Made by a program: the position numbers and the translations under genes
In this document: piece after piece, positions 51,410-60,751 of the stretch
Position numbering within the stretch: the stretch's first letter is position 1
Layout of the letters: each line of letters opens with the position of its first letter
The notes under the pieces: generated by a model
Told to the model about the DNA's origin: nothing
The model's input: the letters and a program-made list of their open reading frames with translations, nothing else
Databases searched by the model: none
DNA from: Bog-473 sp963717455
GTDB lineage: Bacteria; Actinomycetota; Acidimicrobiia; Acidimicrobiales; RAAP-2
Reading direction: 5' to 3'
DNA: 64,000 bases
NCBI GenBank assembly: GCA_963717455.1
Contig: OY970336.1
Coordinates: 2,542,001 to 2,606,000 of the forward strand

Positions 51410-53578
51410 TCACCCCCCGAGCTCCTCGATCGGAAAGGGATCCGGATCGACGAAGCGACGCAAGACGTTCGTGGTGAGCCGTGCGACGTCGTTGTCGTAG
51501 TCGTTGGTCGCCAAGCTGGCCGCCCAGGCGATGCTCCCGGCCGAGAAGACGGCACCGCCTTTGGGTCCTTCGAAGAACACGACGTCGGAACGCACCTCCG
51601 AGCCCCGGTCGGGGACACCGGTGGCGACGAATTCCTCCTTGGTTCTCAGCATGTCCTCACCGAGGCCGTCCGAGGACGCCAACACGACGGCGTGTAAGGG
51701 AGAACCGAGCTTTTGGTCATAACGGTCGATCTCCTGGCCGGCAGCGCCCCCTCCGACCGTCCCGTGATCGCCGAAGCAGCCCGACCCCTCGATGCCCTCG
51801 ACCGCAAAAGAGACCCGGGGATCGTCCCACCCGCGATTTCGGCGGTAGTAGCCCGAGTCGCCAAAGCCCTGTGCCGCGAAGCCGATGCCCGTCAAGAGAT
51901 TGGGTGGGCGTCCGAGTCGCCGCCAGAGTCCGCCCAGCTCACCAGTGGCTTCGTGCACGTACTCACCGGGCTCGGAGATCCAGTATCGCGTCCCGTCTTC
52001 GGCCCGACGGACCTCGACCGACGCCGGATAGGCCGGGTGAAACGCAGCTCTCCAATAGAACCCGTTCCCGCCCAGATAGAGCAGACGCCCGCCGCCGGCC
52101 AGGTAGGACTCGAGGGCGTCGAGCATCGGCGTCGTCCAGTACTCGGGGTGGGTCCCCGTGACGAGCACCCGGTAGCGGCCCAGGAGGTCCACGCCGCGCA
52201 GGTGCAGGGCGTCATCGGTCAGCACGTCGAAGGGGACCTCCGTCTCTTCCAGCCATGCCGTCACGTTGGTGTCGGCCGTGAATCCCCAGAGTCCACACTT
52301 CGGTTTGAGGTTGAGGACGGGCCGCAGGTGCGAGCTGAAGATCACCCCGCTGCCGTCGTGGTGATGGGCGTAGGTTCCCGGTCCGCATTCGGGATGCTCG
52401 CGCAAGAAGCGCTCGTTGGGCATCTCGGCCGGGCTGTCGTTGCCGAAGATGTGGTCGGTCGTGGCGGTGAGCCGGATGTTGGCGTAGGCGCGATAGGTGA
52501 CCGTCGGAGCCAGGTACGCCACCGGAGCCGGGGTGGCGTCCTCCGCCGGCAGGACGAAGAACGGCATGTAGTCCTCGCTCGAAGCGGTGCGCACCCGCAG
52601 GGCGTACACGCCGCTCGCCAGAGCGTCTGTCACGACGAGCTCGCAAGACGGCGTCCAGCTGGCGTCGGCGAGATCGTCCTCGTGGAAGTGGATCGCTCCG
52701 TAGTGGGATCGGTCCTGACGCCAGTCGTGCACCTGACCGTTCCAGCTCACGCCGGGGACCGCTCGAGTCGGCAGCTGTCGGGTGTAGCCATCCAGCCCGT
52801 GCCCACCGGTGTCGGAGATCTTGTCCGTGCCGATGTCGGACCCGAAGTCCCACTGCGCCTCGTACGGGAGGCCCACCCCTGAGCTCAGTCGGCAATCGTC
52901 GAGACGGCCGTTGTAAAGGTTCCCGGGCCTGGCACTGCCAACGTCCTCGGCGCCAAAGAGAAGCGGCCCCTCCGAGGACACCGAGGCGGTGAACACGCCT
53001 GCCGCTTCGGAAGGCGACATGGTCAGTCGCTCGGCGGGCGACAACGGGTGCGGTGTCGCCACGAGCACGCCCCGCCGGCTCGCCGCATCGTAGGTCACCT
53101 CCAGGTGCGTCCAGCGACCAGCGGCGAGCGGCCGCTCGGTTCGCAACACCGCCGGGCGCCGTCGCTCGCCCCCTCCGAACTCGGCGACCGCGTGGCCGTC
53201 GCCGTCGAGTGCGAGGGCGAACCCGCTTCCCTGTTCCCACGTCGAGAGCAGGGTCTGTCGGCGACCGCTGTTCGGTCGCGTCGGCCACGCCCAGACCCCC
53301 AGCGCGACCGAGTCCAGGGATCGCAGAAACGGATGCGGCTCCACCACCGCGTACGAGCCGGACACGATCGTCTGGGCCTCACCCTGGTAGCGGCCGTTGA
53401 TCGGATGGGAGACCTCAATTTCCTGGAACCCAGCACCGTCGGGCGAGATGTCACCGCACACGATCCGCACGAGCTGGGCGTCGAATGACTCAGCGGCGAG
53501 GGATGAGACCATGAACCTGACCGTGTCCCCCGGCGCCACGGACAACGGATCGCAATACCCCACGATGAGTTTGGGCAA
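51410..53578 (-). CDS. N,N-dimethylformamidase large-subunit-like protein with LamG-like domain
   Basis: TTG 53578 with AGGGGA about seven bases upstream gives 722 aa and avoids the 64-base overlap implied by GTG 53653. The first ~95 residues are Ig-like; a LamG/concanavalin-like domain follows (GFALALDGDGHAVAEFGGGE, PGNLYNGRLDDCRLSSG). The C-terminal half carries the dimethylformamidase-beta signature YRVLVTGTHPEYWTTPMLDA with GGRLLYLGGNGFYWR. In characterised enzymes this half holds a mononuclear iron with tyrosine ligands and hydrolyses amides. The small subunit is not nearby. It is tightly coupled to the upstream hydroxylase-reductase. Confidence 0.8.
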   Translation of the reverse strand: MPKLIVGYCDPLSVAPGDTVRFMVSSLAAESFDAQLVRIVCGDISPDGAGFQEIEVSHPINGRYQGEAQTIVSGSYAVVEPHPFLRSLDSVALGVWAWPTRPNSGRRQTLLSTWEQGSGFALALDGDGHAVAEFGGGERRRPAVLRTERPLAAGRWTHLEVTYDAASRRGVLVATPHPLSPAERLTMSPSEAAGVFTASVSSEGPLLFGAEDVGSARPGNLYNGRLDDCRLSSGVGLPYEAQWDFGSDIGTDKISDTGGHGLDGYTRQLPTRAVPGVSWNGQVHDWRQDRSHYGAIHFHEDDLADASWTPSCELVVTDALASGVYALRVRTASSEDYMPFFVLPAEDATPAPVAYLAPTVTYRAYANIRLTATTDHIFGNDSPAEMPNERFLREHPECGPGTYAHHHDGSGVIFSSHLRPVLNLKPKCGLWGFTADTNVTAWLEETEVPFDVLTDDALHLRGVDLLGRYRVLVTGTHPEYWTTPMLDALESYLAGGGRLLYLGGNGFYWRAAFHPAYPASVEVRRAEDGTRYWISEPGEYVHEATGELGGLWRRLGRPPNLLTGIGFAAQGFGDSGYYRRNRGWDDPRVSFAVEGIEGSGCFGDHGTVGGGAAGQEIDRYDQKLGSPLHAVVLASSDGLGEDMLRTKEEFVATGVPDRGSEVRSDVVFFEGPKGGAVFSAGSIAWAASLATNDYDNDVARLTTNVLRRFVDPDPFPIEELGG

Positions 53579-53589
53579 GACTCTTCCCC

Positions 53590-55641
53590 TCAACTCTTCG
53601 GGTGTCGGTCGTAGTCGACCGTCACGCTCGGGCTCGTCGGGTGTGATTGGCACGTCAAGACGCAGCCGGAGCGGAGTTCGGCGCTACTGAGCGCGAAGTC
53701 GTGGTCCATTTCGACGCTCCCGGCGACCAGGCTCGCCTTGCAGGTGCCGCAGGCACCACCCATGCACGCGTAGGGCGGGTTGGCGCCCGCCAAGAGCGCA
53801 GCCTCGAGGATGCTGTCGCCGGGAGCGACGTCGAAGGTCCGTTCGCAATCGGAGATGCGCACGGTGACGGTCGCTCGGGGGTACTGCTCGTCTCTGGCGC
53901 CGTTTCGGTCGGAGCCGTGGAACAACTCGACGTGGATGCGGTCGGGATCGACGAGATGCTCGAGCAGGGTGTCGCGAGCTGTCGTCACGAGCTCGATCGG
54001 GCCACAGAGGAACCAGTCATCGATCGTCTCGGGCACAATGGTGCTCCCGAACCAACGGGCCAGCTTGTCCCGGTCGATGTGTCCGCTCAGCGCGGGCGGG
54101 TGGTCCGGGTCGCGCGAATACACGTAGAACACCTCGAGGCGCTTCCCGTACTGTCCGGCGAGGCGCTCGAGCGCGTCCGCGAACATCGTCGTCTCGGCGC
54201 TGCGGTTGCCGTAGATCAATGTGAAAATCGACGTGGGCTCGACCGCCAGGGCCGTTTGGAGCATGGACAGGATCGGCGTGATCCCGCTTCCGGCGGCAAT
54301 CGCCACGTAGCGTCTCTCGGCGGCCCTATCGTCAGCGGCGCTGTCGAGGGTGCTGCCGAAGCTTCCGGTCGGCGTCATCACGTCGAGGCTGGCGCCCGCC
54401 TTCAATCCCTTGACGGCGAACGTCGAGAACGCCCCACCGTCGATGTGCCTGACGCCGATCGCCAGTTCCGCCCGTTCGCCCTCGGTCGCCGGCGTACAGA
54501 TCGAGTAGTTACGCCGGACCGAGGTTCCACCGATGTCGGTGCGCACCGTGACGTGCTGGCCCGCTTGGAAACGGAACGCGGCGCGGAGCTCTGGGGGGAC
54601 ATCGAAGCTGATGACGACACTGTCGGCGGTGAGCGCTTCGACGCTGCGTACCCGAAGCCGGTGAAACTCCGGATGCGACGAGGTTCTCTTCGGCGATCGC
54701 ACCGGCACGAGGCGCAACAGAGCCCGGTTGAGCTCGTTCCATTCGCGGAACTCGTCGGAAGTGAGTTGGCGTCCGAACACGGTGGCGATGGCGACCTCGC
54801 GATCGAGGTAGGCCTCCTGGTTTCGCCTCCAGGTCGCGCTATAGCGGTGGAAGGGGATCGACGGGTGCAGGTGGTGCACCAGGTGGTAGTTCTGCGAGAG
54901 CGTCAGCGGCGTGAAGAGCCACTCCATCCCCACCCGAACCCGCGTGGCGCGATAGCGGTTGGCCCGCTGGGTGCTGGTGAGCCCGTGGTGCGGCAGCCAG
55001 TCGAACCACCACGCCAAGACAAAGAGCGCGATGCGCTCGGGGATCAGGTAGACGAGGACGAGAAGCCAGAACGTGCCGGTCAAGGCCGTCGTGACGATGA
55101 GGCCGACGGTGAAGACCATGAACAGCGAGGTCTCGACGACTTCGCTGCGCGGGCGACCTTTTCGATGGCGGGTGTAGAAGGCCACGTAGGGACGGTCCAT
55201 GAACAGCCAACGCAGCGGCGTCTGCCACCCACTCGCGGAGCTCGCGAAGCTGTCGGGGTCGTGTGCAGGGTCGTTGGTCCAGCGGTGGTGTTCGAGGTGG
55301 ATGAACGACCACGCCGGAAACGCCATGGCCGGCGACACGAACACCATCGCCGCCCGACCGAGCGTTGCGTTCACCCAACCGATCGTGCTGAGGGAGCGGT
55401 GTGCGGCGTCGTGGAGCACCGTGAACATGACGAAGATGGCGAGGGCGTTCGCGGCAACGGTCAGCGCCCCCGGGAGTCGATGCTCGATCGCCGCCCAGCT
55501 CGAGAAGGCGAAGACCGCGAGAGCCGCCAAGAAGAGGGAGACCGTGGGCCACGAGATCCTCGGCACCGACCCGCCCGGATCGGGGAGTCCTCGGGTCGTG
55601 GCTGTGCCGACGCGTGGGGGAGCCTGCACGGAGACGGACAT
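53590..55641 (-). CDS. Membrane hydroxylase/desaturase fused to ferredoxin reductase and 2Fe-2S domains
   Basis: A 683-aa, three-part protein. Residues 30-320 are a membrane di-iron desaturase/hydroxylase with histidine boxes HDAAH (77-81), HLEHH (115-119) and HLVHH (253-257). Residues 335-580 are an FAD/NAD ferredoxin-reductase module (VRRNYSICTP, AAGSGITPILSML, FLCGPIELV). The C-terminus is a plant-type ferredoxin with CMGGACGTC and a distal Cys. The chain can pass electrons from NAD(P)H to the di-iron site by itself. The substrate is probably a hydrophobic alkyl compound. It is divergent from the TetR gene and its palindrome. Confidence 0.9.
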   Translation of the reverse strand: MSVSVQAPPRVGTATTRGLPDPGGSVPRISWPTVSLFLAALAVFAFSSWAAIEHRLPGALTVAANALAIFVMFTVLHDAAHRSLSTIGWVNATLGRAAMVFVSPAMAFPAWSFIHLEHHRWTNDPAHDPDSFASSASGWQTPLRWLFMDRPYVAFYTRHRKGRPRSEVVETSLFMVFTVGLIVTTALTGTFWLLVLVYLIPERIALFVLAWWFDWLPHHGLTSTQRANRYRATRVRVGMEWLFTPLTLSQNYHLVHHLHPSIPFHRYSATWRRNQEAYLDREVAIATVFGRQLTSDEFREWNELNRALLRLVPVRSPKRTSSHPEFHRLRVRSVEALTADSVVISFDVPPELRAAFRFQAGQHVTVRTDIGGTSVRRNYSICTPATEGERAELAIGVRHIDGGAFSTFAVKGLKAGASLDVMTPTGSFGSTLDSAADDRAAERRYVAIAAGSGITPILSMLQTALAVEPTSIFTLIYGNRSAETTMFADALERLAGQYGKRLEVFYVYSRDPDHPPALSGHIDRDKLARWFGSTIVPETIDDWFLCGPIELVTTARDTLLEHLVDPDRIHVELFHGSDRNGARDEQYPRATVTVRISDCERTFDVAPGDSILEAALLAGANPPYACMGGACGTCKASLVAGSVEMDHDFALSSAELRSGCVLTCQSHPTSPSVTVDYDRHPKS

Positions 55642-55751
55642 CAGCGGCTTCGCGCTGGGCGGGTGCCCGCATATGTCATGTCGCCGACCAGCTCATCGTT
55701 GGGTCGCATCCTCCTGCTCGGAGCGCTAGGGCCCGCCCCTATTCGCCCTAG

Positions 55752-55778
55752 AACTGTAACCGGACTCATGTTATAGTT
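55752..55778. promoter_or_regulatory. TetR operator between hydroxylase and regulator
   Basis: AACTGTAAC (55752-55760) and GTTATAGTT (55770-55778) form an inverted repeat with eight of nine pairs and a nine-base spacer. It lies 111 bases from the hydroxylase start and 56 bases from the regulator start. Confidence 0.6.
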
Positions 55779-55833
55779 ATGGCGTGTTCGGGTCAAGGCC
55801 GCCCTCGACGGCGGCGTGTCAGGATCGCCGTCG

Positions 55834-56457
55834 ATGACCACTGCGGCACCCCAGCGCCGTCAACCGGTCCAAGAACGCAGCCGCCAGACGGTGGCGCGAA
55901 TCCTCGACGCGGCGGACGCATTGATCGACGAGGGGGGCGTCGAAGCGGTGACCACCCGAGCGGTGGCGGACCAGGCCGGCGTCACCTATCCGTCGCTCTA
56001 CCGCTTCTTCGCCGATCGGGACGAGATCCTCGACCAGCTGGTGACGCACCACCTGGCCGCGCTCGACGCCCGGGCTGTTGCCGCGGAGCGCACGTGGCAG
56101 ATCACGTCGGCGCGTGACGTCATCGGCCGGGAGCTGGACCTGCACGTCGCTTATTTCAAAGAGCACCCCAGCGCTGCTCGGCTCTGGCTCAGCGGGAGAA
56201 GTTCGCCGGCGGTCGTGACGCAAGTCCGCCAGCGCGCCCAGGTGCTCGCAGAACGTCTGCGCCAAGCGCTGGTCGCCGCCAACCTCGCCCCTTCCGACAC
56301 CGACCCTCGCGTGCTACTAATGGTCGTCGAGCTCGGGGATCGCATCTTGGACCTGGCCTTCCGGGACCGATCCGATCCGGATCCCATGATCATCGAACTC
56401 GGTCGCACCGCACTCAACGCCTACGCCCGCGACGCACTGGACGTGTCGGACGAGTGA
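55834..56457 (+). CDS. TetR family transcriptional regulator
   Basis: A 207-aa protein from ATG 55834 (GTG 55816 is possible). SRQTVARILDAADALIDEGG and DQAGVTYPSLYRFFADRDEI form the DNA-binding domain. The C-terminal domain resembles TetR_C ligand domains. It precedes the maturase on the same strand by 106 bases and is divergent from the hydroxylase, so it could govern both directions. Confidence 0.9.
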   Translation: MTTAAPQRRQPVQERSRQTVARILDAADALIDEGGVEAVTTRAVADQAGVTYPSLYRFFADRDEILDQLVTHHLAALDARAVAAERTWQITSARDVIGRELDLHVAYFKEHPSAARLWLSGRSSPAVVTQVRQRAQVLAERLRQALVAANLAPSDTDPRVLLMVVELGDRILDLAFRDRSDPDPMIIELGRTALNAYARDALDVSDE

Positions 56458-56563
56458 ACGGCGGGTGTCGGACGAGTGAACGCTCGGTTCACAGCAATTC
56501 CAAGCTCAATTTCACTCGTCACGCCCGGGTGCCGGTACCGCGATGTCCCGTTAGCGTGGCGAC

Positions 56564-57892
56564 GTGAGCGACGTGCCGGTGGCATTTTCGACCAGGGCTC
56601 GTCCTGTGCAGAGGCCTATCCCGATGCCCGACCCCAGGCCTCCGACTGCTCCACAGGAATTCCACATCCTGGCCAAGCCGACCGGACCGATCTGCAATCT
56701 CGATTGCGAGTACTGCTTCTTCTTGTCCAAGGAGTCGCTCTATCCCGGCGATCGCTTCCGGATGTCCGATGAGCTGCTGGCCACCTACGTGCGCCAGCTC
56801 TTCGAGTCCCACGCCTCGGCTCCTGAGGTCACGGTCGCGTGGCAGGGCGGCGAGCCCACACTCATGGGGACGGAGTTCTTTCGCCGGGCGATCGAGCTGA
56901 CCGAGCAGTACCGCCCGCCCGGCCAGCAAGTCCAGCACACCATTCAGACCAACGGCACCCTGCTGACCGATGCCTGGTGCGAGCTGCTCGCCGAGCATCG
57001 CTTCCTGGTCGGCATCAGCATCGACGGCCCGCCCGAGCTCCACGACCGCTACCGGGTCGACAAGCGGGGCAACCCCTCGTCCGAGCGGGTGCTGGGGGGC
57101 CTCGAGCTCCTCGCCAAGCACGACGTGGAGTTCAACGTCTTGTGCACGGTGAACGCGGCGAACCAGGACCATCCCCTGGAGGTCTACCGCTACTTCAGAG
57201 ACGACCTCGGCGCCCGGTTCATCCAGTTCATCCCCATCGTCGAGCGCGACAACGACACGGGATTCCAGGAGGGCGACCGGGTCACCGCACGCTCCGTCGA
57301 CCCCGGAGCGTGGGGCAGGTTCCTCGTCACCGTGTTCGACGAGTGGCTGCGCCACGACGTGGGCACCGTGTTCATCTCTCATTTCGACGCCGCGCTGGCC
57401 TCGTGGGTGGGGGTGCCCCCCGCGCTCTGCGTCTTCGCCGAGACGTGCGGCAACGCGGTGGCGCTCGAGCACAACGGCGACCTGTACTCCTGTGATCATT
57501 TCGTAGAGCCCGGCTATCTCCTCGGGAACATCTTCGAGACCCACATGGTCGAGCTCTTGGCCTCGCCCCAACAACGCTCCTTCGGCGAGGCCAAGCGCGA
57601 CACCCTGCCCCGGTACTGCCGAGACTGCACCGTGCGCTTCGCCTGCAATGGAGAGTGTCCCAAGAACCGCTTCATACGCACGCCCGACGGCGAGCCCGGA
57701 CTCAACTACCTGTGCGCCGGCTACAAGGAGTTCTTCGGGCACATCGACGGGGCCATGCGGCTCATGGCCGATCTGCTGCGCCAGGGCCGCTACGCCGACG
57801 AGGTCATGGCCATCCTGGCCCAGGCCGGGCGCAACGACCCGTGCCCGTGCCAGAGCGGCCGCAAGGCCAAGGCCTGTCACCAACAGATCTGA
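56564..57892 (+). CDS. Anaerobic sulfatase-maturating radical SAM enzyme (anSME) with SEC-C tail
   Basis: Up to 442 aa (GTG 56564; ATG 56624 is equally plausible). FHILAKPTGPICNLDCEYCF holds the CxxxCxxC cluster (Cys44, 48, 51), and KESLYPG follows as in anSMEs. The SPASM region shows CVFAETCG, GDLYSCDHF, CRDCTVRFACNGECPKNRF and YLCAGY, enough cysteines for two auxiliary 4Fe-4S clusters. A SEC-C motif, NDPCPCQSGRKAKACH, ends the protein. It oxidises the sulfatase cysteine to formylglycine without oxygen. The sulfatase starts 42 bases downstream. Confidence 0.93.
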   Translation: MSDVPVAFSTRARPVQRPIPMPDPRPPTAPQEFHILAKPTGPICNLDCEYCFFLSKESLYPGDRFRMSDELLATYVRQLFESHASAPEVTVAWQGGEPTLMGTEFFRRAIELTEQYRPPGQQVQHTIQTNGTLLTDAWCELLAEHRFLVGISIDGPPELHDRYRVDKRGNPSSERVLGGLELLAKHDVEFNVLCTVNAANQDHPLEVYRYFRDDLGARFIQFIPIVERDNDTGFQEGDRVTARSVDPGAWGRFLVTVFDEWLRHDVGTVFISHFDAALASWVGVPPALCVFAETCGNAVALEHNGDLYSCDHFVEPGYLLGNIFETHMVELLASPQQRSFGEAKRDTLPRYCRDCTVRFACNGECPKNRFIRTPDGEPGLNYLCAGYKEFFGHIDGAMRLMADLLRQGRYADEVMAILAQAGRNDPCPCQSGRKAKACHQQI

Positions 57893-57934
57893 CGCTGCAA
57901 AGAGCACCGTCCAAACCAAGAGAGGAAGCACCTG

Positions 57935-60255
57935 ATGACCGGTTCACAGAAGAGGTTGGAGAAGCAGGAATCCCTTCCGTTCCCTCCGACGCCGATGGCC
58001 GGCAAGGTCAGCCTCTCGATGCAGGAGTCGGTCTACGAGCCGCGCGTGACGCCGCGTCGGCTGCCCGAGGATGCTCCGAACATCCTCATTATCCTGATGG
58101 ACGACGCGGGTCCGGGCCAGCCGACCACGTTTGGCGGCGAGATCAACACCCCGACCCTCGAGCGCATCCTCGGCGAGGGGATCGGCTACAACCGGTTTCA
58201 TACGACCGCCCTGTGCTCGCCGACCCGGGCGTCGCTCCTCACTGGGCGTAATCATCACCGCGTCTGCACCGGCATCATCACCGAGTTCGCGAACGACTGG
58301 GACGCCTTCAGCGGGCGGATTCCCAAGAGCAGCGCACTCGTGGCAGAAGTGCTCAAGGATTACGGCTACGCCACGGCTGCGTGGGGCAAGTGGCACAACA
58401 CACCGGCCATCGAAGCGGGGCCCACGGGCCCGTTCGAGAACTGGCCGACGAATCTCGGCTTCGAGTCCTTCTACGGATTCCTGGCCGGGGAGTCGTCGCA
58501 GTTCGAGCCGAACCTGGTGCGCAACACGACGTTCGTATCGCCGCCCAAGACCCCCGAAGAGGGCTACCACCTGAACGAAGATCTGGCCGACGACGCCATC
58601 AACTGGTTGCACAAGCACCAAGCCATGGCCCCGGACCGGCCCTTCTTCATGTACTGGGCCAGCGGCGCGATCCATGGACCCCACCACGCGCCCAAGGAGT
58701 ACATCGACAAGTACCGGGGCAAGTTCGACGACGGCTGGGACGCCTACCGAGAGAAGGTGTTCGAGCGGGCGAAGGAGAAGGGCTGGATCCCCGCCGACAC
58801 GCAGCTGACTCCACGGCACGAACAAATGGCGTCCTGGGAGAGCGTGCCGGAGAGCGAGCGGCCGTTCCAGAGCCGCCTGATGGAGGTGTGCGCCGCCTAC
58901 GGCGAACACGCCGATGTTCAGGCGGGGCGCATCGTCGACGAGATCGAAGCGCTCGGGTACGGCGACAACACACTGATCTTCTACCTCTGGGGCGACAACG
59001 GCACCTCGGCGCAAGGCCAGGAAGGCACGATCAGCGAGCTGGTGGCGCACAACGGCATCGTCACCACCATCGAGCAACAGATCGAGGCGCTCGATGAGCT
59101 TGGCGGCCTTGACGTCCTAGGCGGGCCCAAGACCGATTCCATTTACCACTCTGGATGGGCCTGGGCCGGCAGCACCCCTTACAAGGGCACGATGATCCTG
59201 GCCGGGTACTTCGGCGGCACTCGCAACCCGATGGCGATCCGGTGGCCGGCCAAGATCAAGCCCGATCCCACCCCGCGCCCGCAGTTTCACCACACCAACG
59301 ACGTGGTCCCGACGATCTATGAGATCCTCGGCATCACACCTCCACGCGTGGTGAACGGCATCCCCCAGGACTCCCTCGATGGCGTGAGCTTCGCCTACAG
59401 CTTCGATGACCCGAGCGCCGAGGGCCGATTGGAGACGCAATATTTCGAGATCCTGGGCTGTCGCGGCATCTACCACAAGGGCTGGATGGCCTCGGCGTTT
59501 GGACCAAGAGTCCCCTGGGTCCGGGGCGTGCCCCCCGGCATCTTCGAATGGACTCCTGACAAGGACACCTGGGAGCTGTACAACCTCGAAGAAGATTGGA
59601 GCCAGGCCAACGACCTCGCGGCGGAGAATCCGGAACTGCTCGACCACTTGAAGGAGCTCTTCCTCATCGAGGCCGCGAAGAACAATGCGTTGCCGATCGG
59701 CGGAGCGCTCTACATCCCGCTGTTTCGTCCGGACCTGCGTCCGGCGCCGCCCTATACGGAATGGACCTTCTTCGGCGACACCGTCCGCGTGCCGGAGTTC
59801 TCCGCCCCGCGCTCGGCACCAAACCCAACGTCGTCACCATCGAGGCGGAGATCCCCGCCGACGCCAATGGTGTGCTCTACAAGTTGGGCGGGTTCTCCGG
59901 CGGCGTCACCTGCTTCGTCGAGGACGGCATCTTGTGTTACGAGTACAACCTCTTCGAAATCCAGCGGACGAAGATCCGTTCACAAGAGAAGTTGCCGACG
60001 GGCAAGGTGGAGCTCGAGATCGAGACGAATCATCCCGAGCCGATGCCGCGGGGTCCCTTGAACGTGACGCTGAAGGTGAACGGCACGCTCGTCGCCGAAG
60101 GCACCGTTCCGGTGACCTGTCCGATCGCCTTTACCGCCAACGAGTGTCTCGATTTCGGCATGGCGCTCGGATCTCCGGTGTCGCTCGACTACTACGACAA
60201 GGCGCCGTTCAAGTTCAACGGCACCATCGAGCGGGCCTACGTCAGGTACGCGTAA
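57935..60255 (+). pseudogene. Second type I sulfatase, single-base frameshift
   Basis: It is colinear with the 47607 sulfatase: LIILMDDAGPGQP, TTALCSPTRAS with Cys94, AWGKWHN and YLWGDNGTSAQG. At VPEFSAP a G is missing near 59809, and the frame runs out at 60061. The proper continuation LGTKPNVVTIEAEIPADANG, ending with FNGTIERAYVRYA, is read one frame away to 60255. With the base restored the protein would be 773 aa, exactly as long as its paralogue. The core catalytic domain (about 620 aa) is intact even in the frameshifted form, so activity is not excluded. Confidence 0.9.
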
Positions 60256-60751
60256 GGAGGCGCTCGAACGGGTACCTGTCCTTTGCGGGTCGCTCACTAG
60301 ATCGAAGAACCTCCTTCGTGGACCTTCGTTGGCAACTGGTCCAGCCAAGAGCGGAGGCCGATGCGGCGGTTGTAGTAACCGGTGGTCAGAGCGCACCGAG
60401 TTCCTTCGGTCTCGACGTCGGTGTCTGAATGTACCGACGTCGAAGACTCAAAAGAGCCATGGTCCCTAGCGGACGTGTCGGCGCATGGCTCCAGCACGTC
60501 CGTGCGACACTCGGGCAATGCAACACCTGGCTCGGGCGATCTAATCGATCACCTCTGAGAGCCAGCAAGGAGCGTCACGATGGGAAAGCGGGGACCCGAG
60601 TCCGGGCGGCCCGTAGTGCGGCGCCTGCAAAATGGTGAACCACCCCCGGATTGCGATGTGTCGATGACGGTGGGAGCGTGTGCCGTCTGAGTCCACGGCC
60701 GTCTTCGCGAGGAGCAGCTCGGTGGAGCTGCGTTCGGAGAAGGGATGAGGG
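60256..60751. other. Intergenic region
   Basis: The 496 bases between the sulfatase and the transporter contain only short frames (for example minus 60297-60518) without recognisable sequence or ribosome-binding sites. No RNA gene was seen. Confidence 0.45.

Noticed and set aside
50033..51697. Plus-strand frame of about 550 codons
   Set aside because: It is a shadow of the saccharopine-dehydrogenase-like gene; no ribosome-binding site or family sequence.
53647..55776. Long plus-strand frame of about 700 codons
   Set aside because: It is antisense to the hydroxylase-reductase fusion, whose histidine boxes and cofactor motifs are unmistakable.
60297..60518. Minus-strand small gene between sulfatase and transporter
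   Set aside because: No recognisable content beyond a short YYNRR phrase and no start signal.
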